Below are positions 62,914-64,000 of a stretch of DNA of 64,000 nucleotides, piece after piece. Position 1 is the stretch's first letter. Every line of letters begins with the position of its first letter. This DNA comes from Rhodanobacter sp. (lineage in GTDB: Bacteria > Pseudomonadota > Gammaproteobacteria > Xanthomonadales > Rhodanobacteraceae). Location: contig SCSE01000062.1 in the NCBI GenBank assembly GCA_004298015.1, positions 1-64,000 of the forward strand. The letters run 5' to 3'. Under the pieces are notes generated by a model. It worked only from the letters and a program-made list of their open reading frames with translations. It had not been told where the DNA came from and did no database searches. The position numbers were made by a program, and so were the translations under genes.

Positions 62914-63345
62914 TCAGACTAGCGCGTTGGCGGCGTGGTCCTTGAGTTTCGCCAGCATTGCCGCCAGACCATTGGCTCGCGTCGGCGAAAGATGCTTGGC
63001 CAGGCCGATGGCGGTGATGAACTGTGGCTCGGTGGCCACGATCTCCTGTGCAGGTCGATCCGAATACACCCGCAACATCAGGGCAATCAGCCCGGACACG
63101 ATCGCCGAATCGCTGATCGCGTCGAAATGCATGTTGGCGGCATCCCCACTGGACACTAGCCAGACCATCGACTGGCAGCCGTGTACACGGTGTGGCTCGG
63201 TCTTCCAGGCGTCAGGAAATGCAGGCAGCTTCCTGCCGAGGTCGATCAGGTACTGATAACGCTCTGTCCAGTCGCTGAAAAAGGCAAATTCTTCGGCGAT
63301 ATCCTGTTGCGCCTGTGCAGCGCTGGTGTGGGCAATCTCATTCAT
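62914..63345 (-). CDS. sufE: Cysteine desulfuration protein SufE
   Basis: 143-residue sulfur-acceptor protein that stimulates the SufS or CsdA desulfurase. The acceptor cysteine is C57 in RVHGCQSMVWLV; FSDWTERYQYLIDLGRKLP and the C-terminal GLAKHLSPTRANGLAAML complete the family pattern. The start ATG 63345 is much shorter than the open frame, whose upstream part overlaps cysS. It lies 53 bases downstream of cysS in the same direction; no other suf gene is adjacent. Confidence 0.95.
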   Translation of the reverse strand: MNEIAHTSAAQAQQDIAEEFAFFSDWTERYQYLIDLGRKLPAFPDAWKTEPHRVHGCQSMVWLVSSGDAANMHFDAISDSAIVSGLIALMLRVYSDRPAQEIVATEPQFITAIGLAKHLSPTRANGLAAMLAKLKDHAANALV

Positions 63346-63398
63346 GGGGGGATTATCGCGCGCCGTGAGCGAAATCACGAACAGTCGTGACGCCGCGA

Positions 63399-64000
63399 TC
63401 AGCTTTTGAGTACGCTCCAGCGGGTACCCTGGGCACCGTCCTCGATAACGATGCCCAGCGCGGTGAGTTCGTCGCGAATGGCGTCGGCGCGGCTGAAGTC
63501 GCGCGCGGCGCGTGCGGCCTGGCGTTGCTGCAGAAGATCCTCGATGTGCGCCTCGTCGACGGCGTTCTCGCCGCGTCTGAACCAGGCTTGCGGATCCTGC
63601 TGCAGCAGGCCAAGCAAGGCCCCTGCGCCAAGCAGGGCGGCCTTGGCCTCGGCGCTTCCGACCCGACGCGCCGCATCCGCCAGTACCGACAACTCGGCCA
63701 ATGCCTGCGGTGTGTTCAGGTCGTCGCACAGGGCGGCTTCGACCCGTGCGGGGGTCGGCAATACGTCTGCGGCCAATTCGACATGCTCCAGGTCGCGCAG
63801 CACGCGGTACCAGCCATCGAGCGTACTCACGGCCTGGGCAATGGCAGTGTCGGACCAGTCCAGCGGCTGACGGTAATGTCCGCTGAGCAGGCGCAGGCGC
63901 AACGCCTCGGCCGGATGCTGCCGCAGCAGTTCGTGCACCAACAGCACATTGCCCAGTGACTTGGACATCTTGCGACCGTCAAACGTAAGCATGCCGTTGT
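63399..64000 (-). CDS. cysS: Cysteinyl-tRNA synthetase, C-terminal part (truncated by window edge)
   Basis: About 200 residues of a class I synthetase, entering from the right edge; the start lies beyond base 64000. The KMSKS signature ([14 protein letters not shown]) is followed by the helical DALR domain ([24 protein letters not shown]) and the terminal [23 protein letters not shown]. The stop is at 63399. The N-terminal HIGH motif and zinc site are not visible. Confidence 0.96.
   Translation of the reverse strand, partial: NGMLTFDGRKMSKSLGNVLLVHELLRQHPAEALRLRLLSGHYRQPLDWSDTAIAQAVSTLDGWYRVLRDLEHVELAADVLPTPARVEAALCDDLNTPQALAELSVLADAARRVGSAEAKAALLGAGALLGLLQQDPQAWFRRGENAVDEAHIEDLLQQRQAARAARDFSRADAIRDELTALGIVIEDGAQGTRWSVLKS

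Overview
The window is 64 kb of GC-rich bacterial chromosome. Gene content and order point to a gammaproteobacterium of the order Xanthomonadales, most likely Rhodanobacteraceae (Rhodanobacter/Dyella/Frateuria-like). The signs are the rpsF-rpsR-rplI-dnaB-alr-radA and ffh-rpsP-rimM-trmD-rplS blocks, epmB divergent from efp, a FimX-like REC-PAS-GGDEF-EAL protein, a DksA with a long Lys/Ala-rich N-terminus, and palindromic REP elements built on GTAGGAGCGCACCCTGTGCG. The genus is an inference; no 16S or other marker is present. I see no rRNA, tRNA, insertion sequence, prophage or CRISPR array. Almost all genes look like vertically inherited housekeeping or metabolic genes.

Layout. 0-5.4 kb: msrB, two REP palindromes bracketing what looks like the tail of a DNA methyltransferase, a NERD-domain helicase, a membrane diguanylate cyclase split by an in-frame TAG, and an MpaB-type oxygenase. 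5.4-9.5 kb: DAHP synthase preceded by an aromatic-rich leader peptide and an intrinsic terminator (a probable attenuator), then OsmC, a small GNAT protein, a DUF1345 membrane protein and a nitronate monooxygenase. 9.5-14.6 kb: rsfS, a 227-bp tandem repeat array, rlmH, GNAT, periplasmic GH3 glucosidase, maf. 14.6-31 kb: mixed metabolism and RNA handling (CPBP protease, methyltransferases, MAPEG, DOPA-dioxygenase-like enzyme, two DEAD-box helicases deaD and rhlE, an SDR, fghA, slyD, an NlpC/P60 lipoprotein, a secreted protein of unknown function, a D-amino-acid dehydrogenase, gor). 31-38 kb: hutG on the plus strand, then a minus-strand run asnS - MalM-like lipoprotein - small membrane protein - SDR - aminomuconate-semialdehyde-type dehydrogenase - carbonic anhydrase - RidA-type deaminase.

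38-51.8 kb is the information-processing core: iscA; rpsF-rpsR, rplI and dnaB with two DnaA-box-like sites upstream; alr; radA. A minus-strand ypjD-purU-GST run faces an SdpR/SdpI autorepressor pair, and then come ffh, rpsP-rimM-trmD-rplS and a strong terminator. 51.8-64 kb: FimX-like protein, epmB/efp, a tightly overlapped mtaD-yciI-ubiG-gph(mupP)-squalene-synthase-like run, folE2, an isolated yidD, dksA, sufE and the C-terminal part of cysS, which runs off the right edge.

The least explained material is regulatory or repetitive rather than a new multi-gene system: the DAHP synthase attenuator, a 65-bp core repeat present twice in opposite orientation (29.5 and 48.0 kb), the 227-bp array, a hairpin that would hide the ribosome-binding site of the NlpC lipoprotein, and the amber-interrupted diguanylate cyclase.
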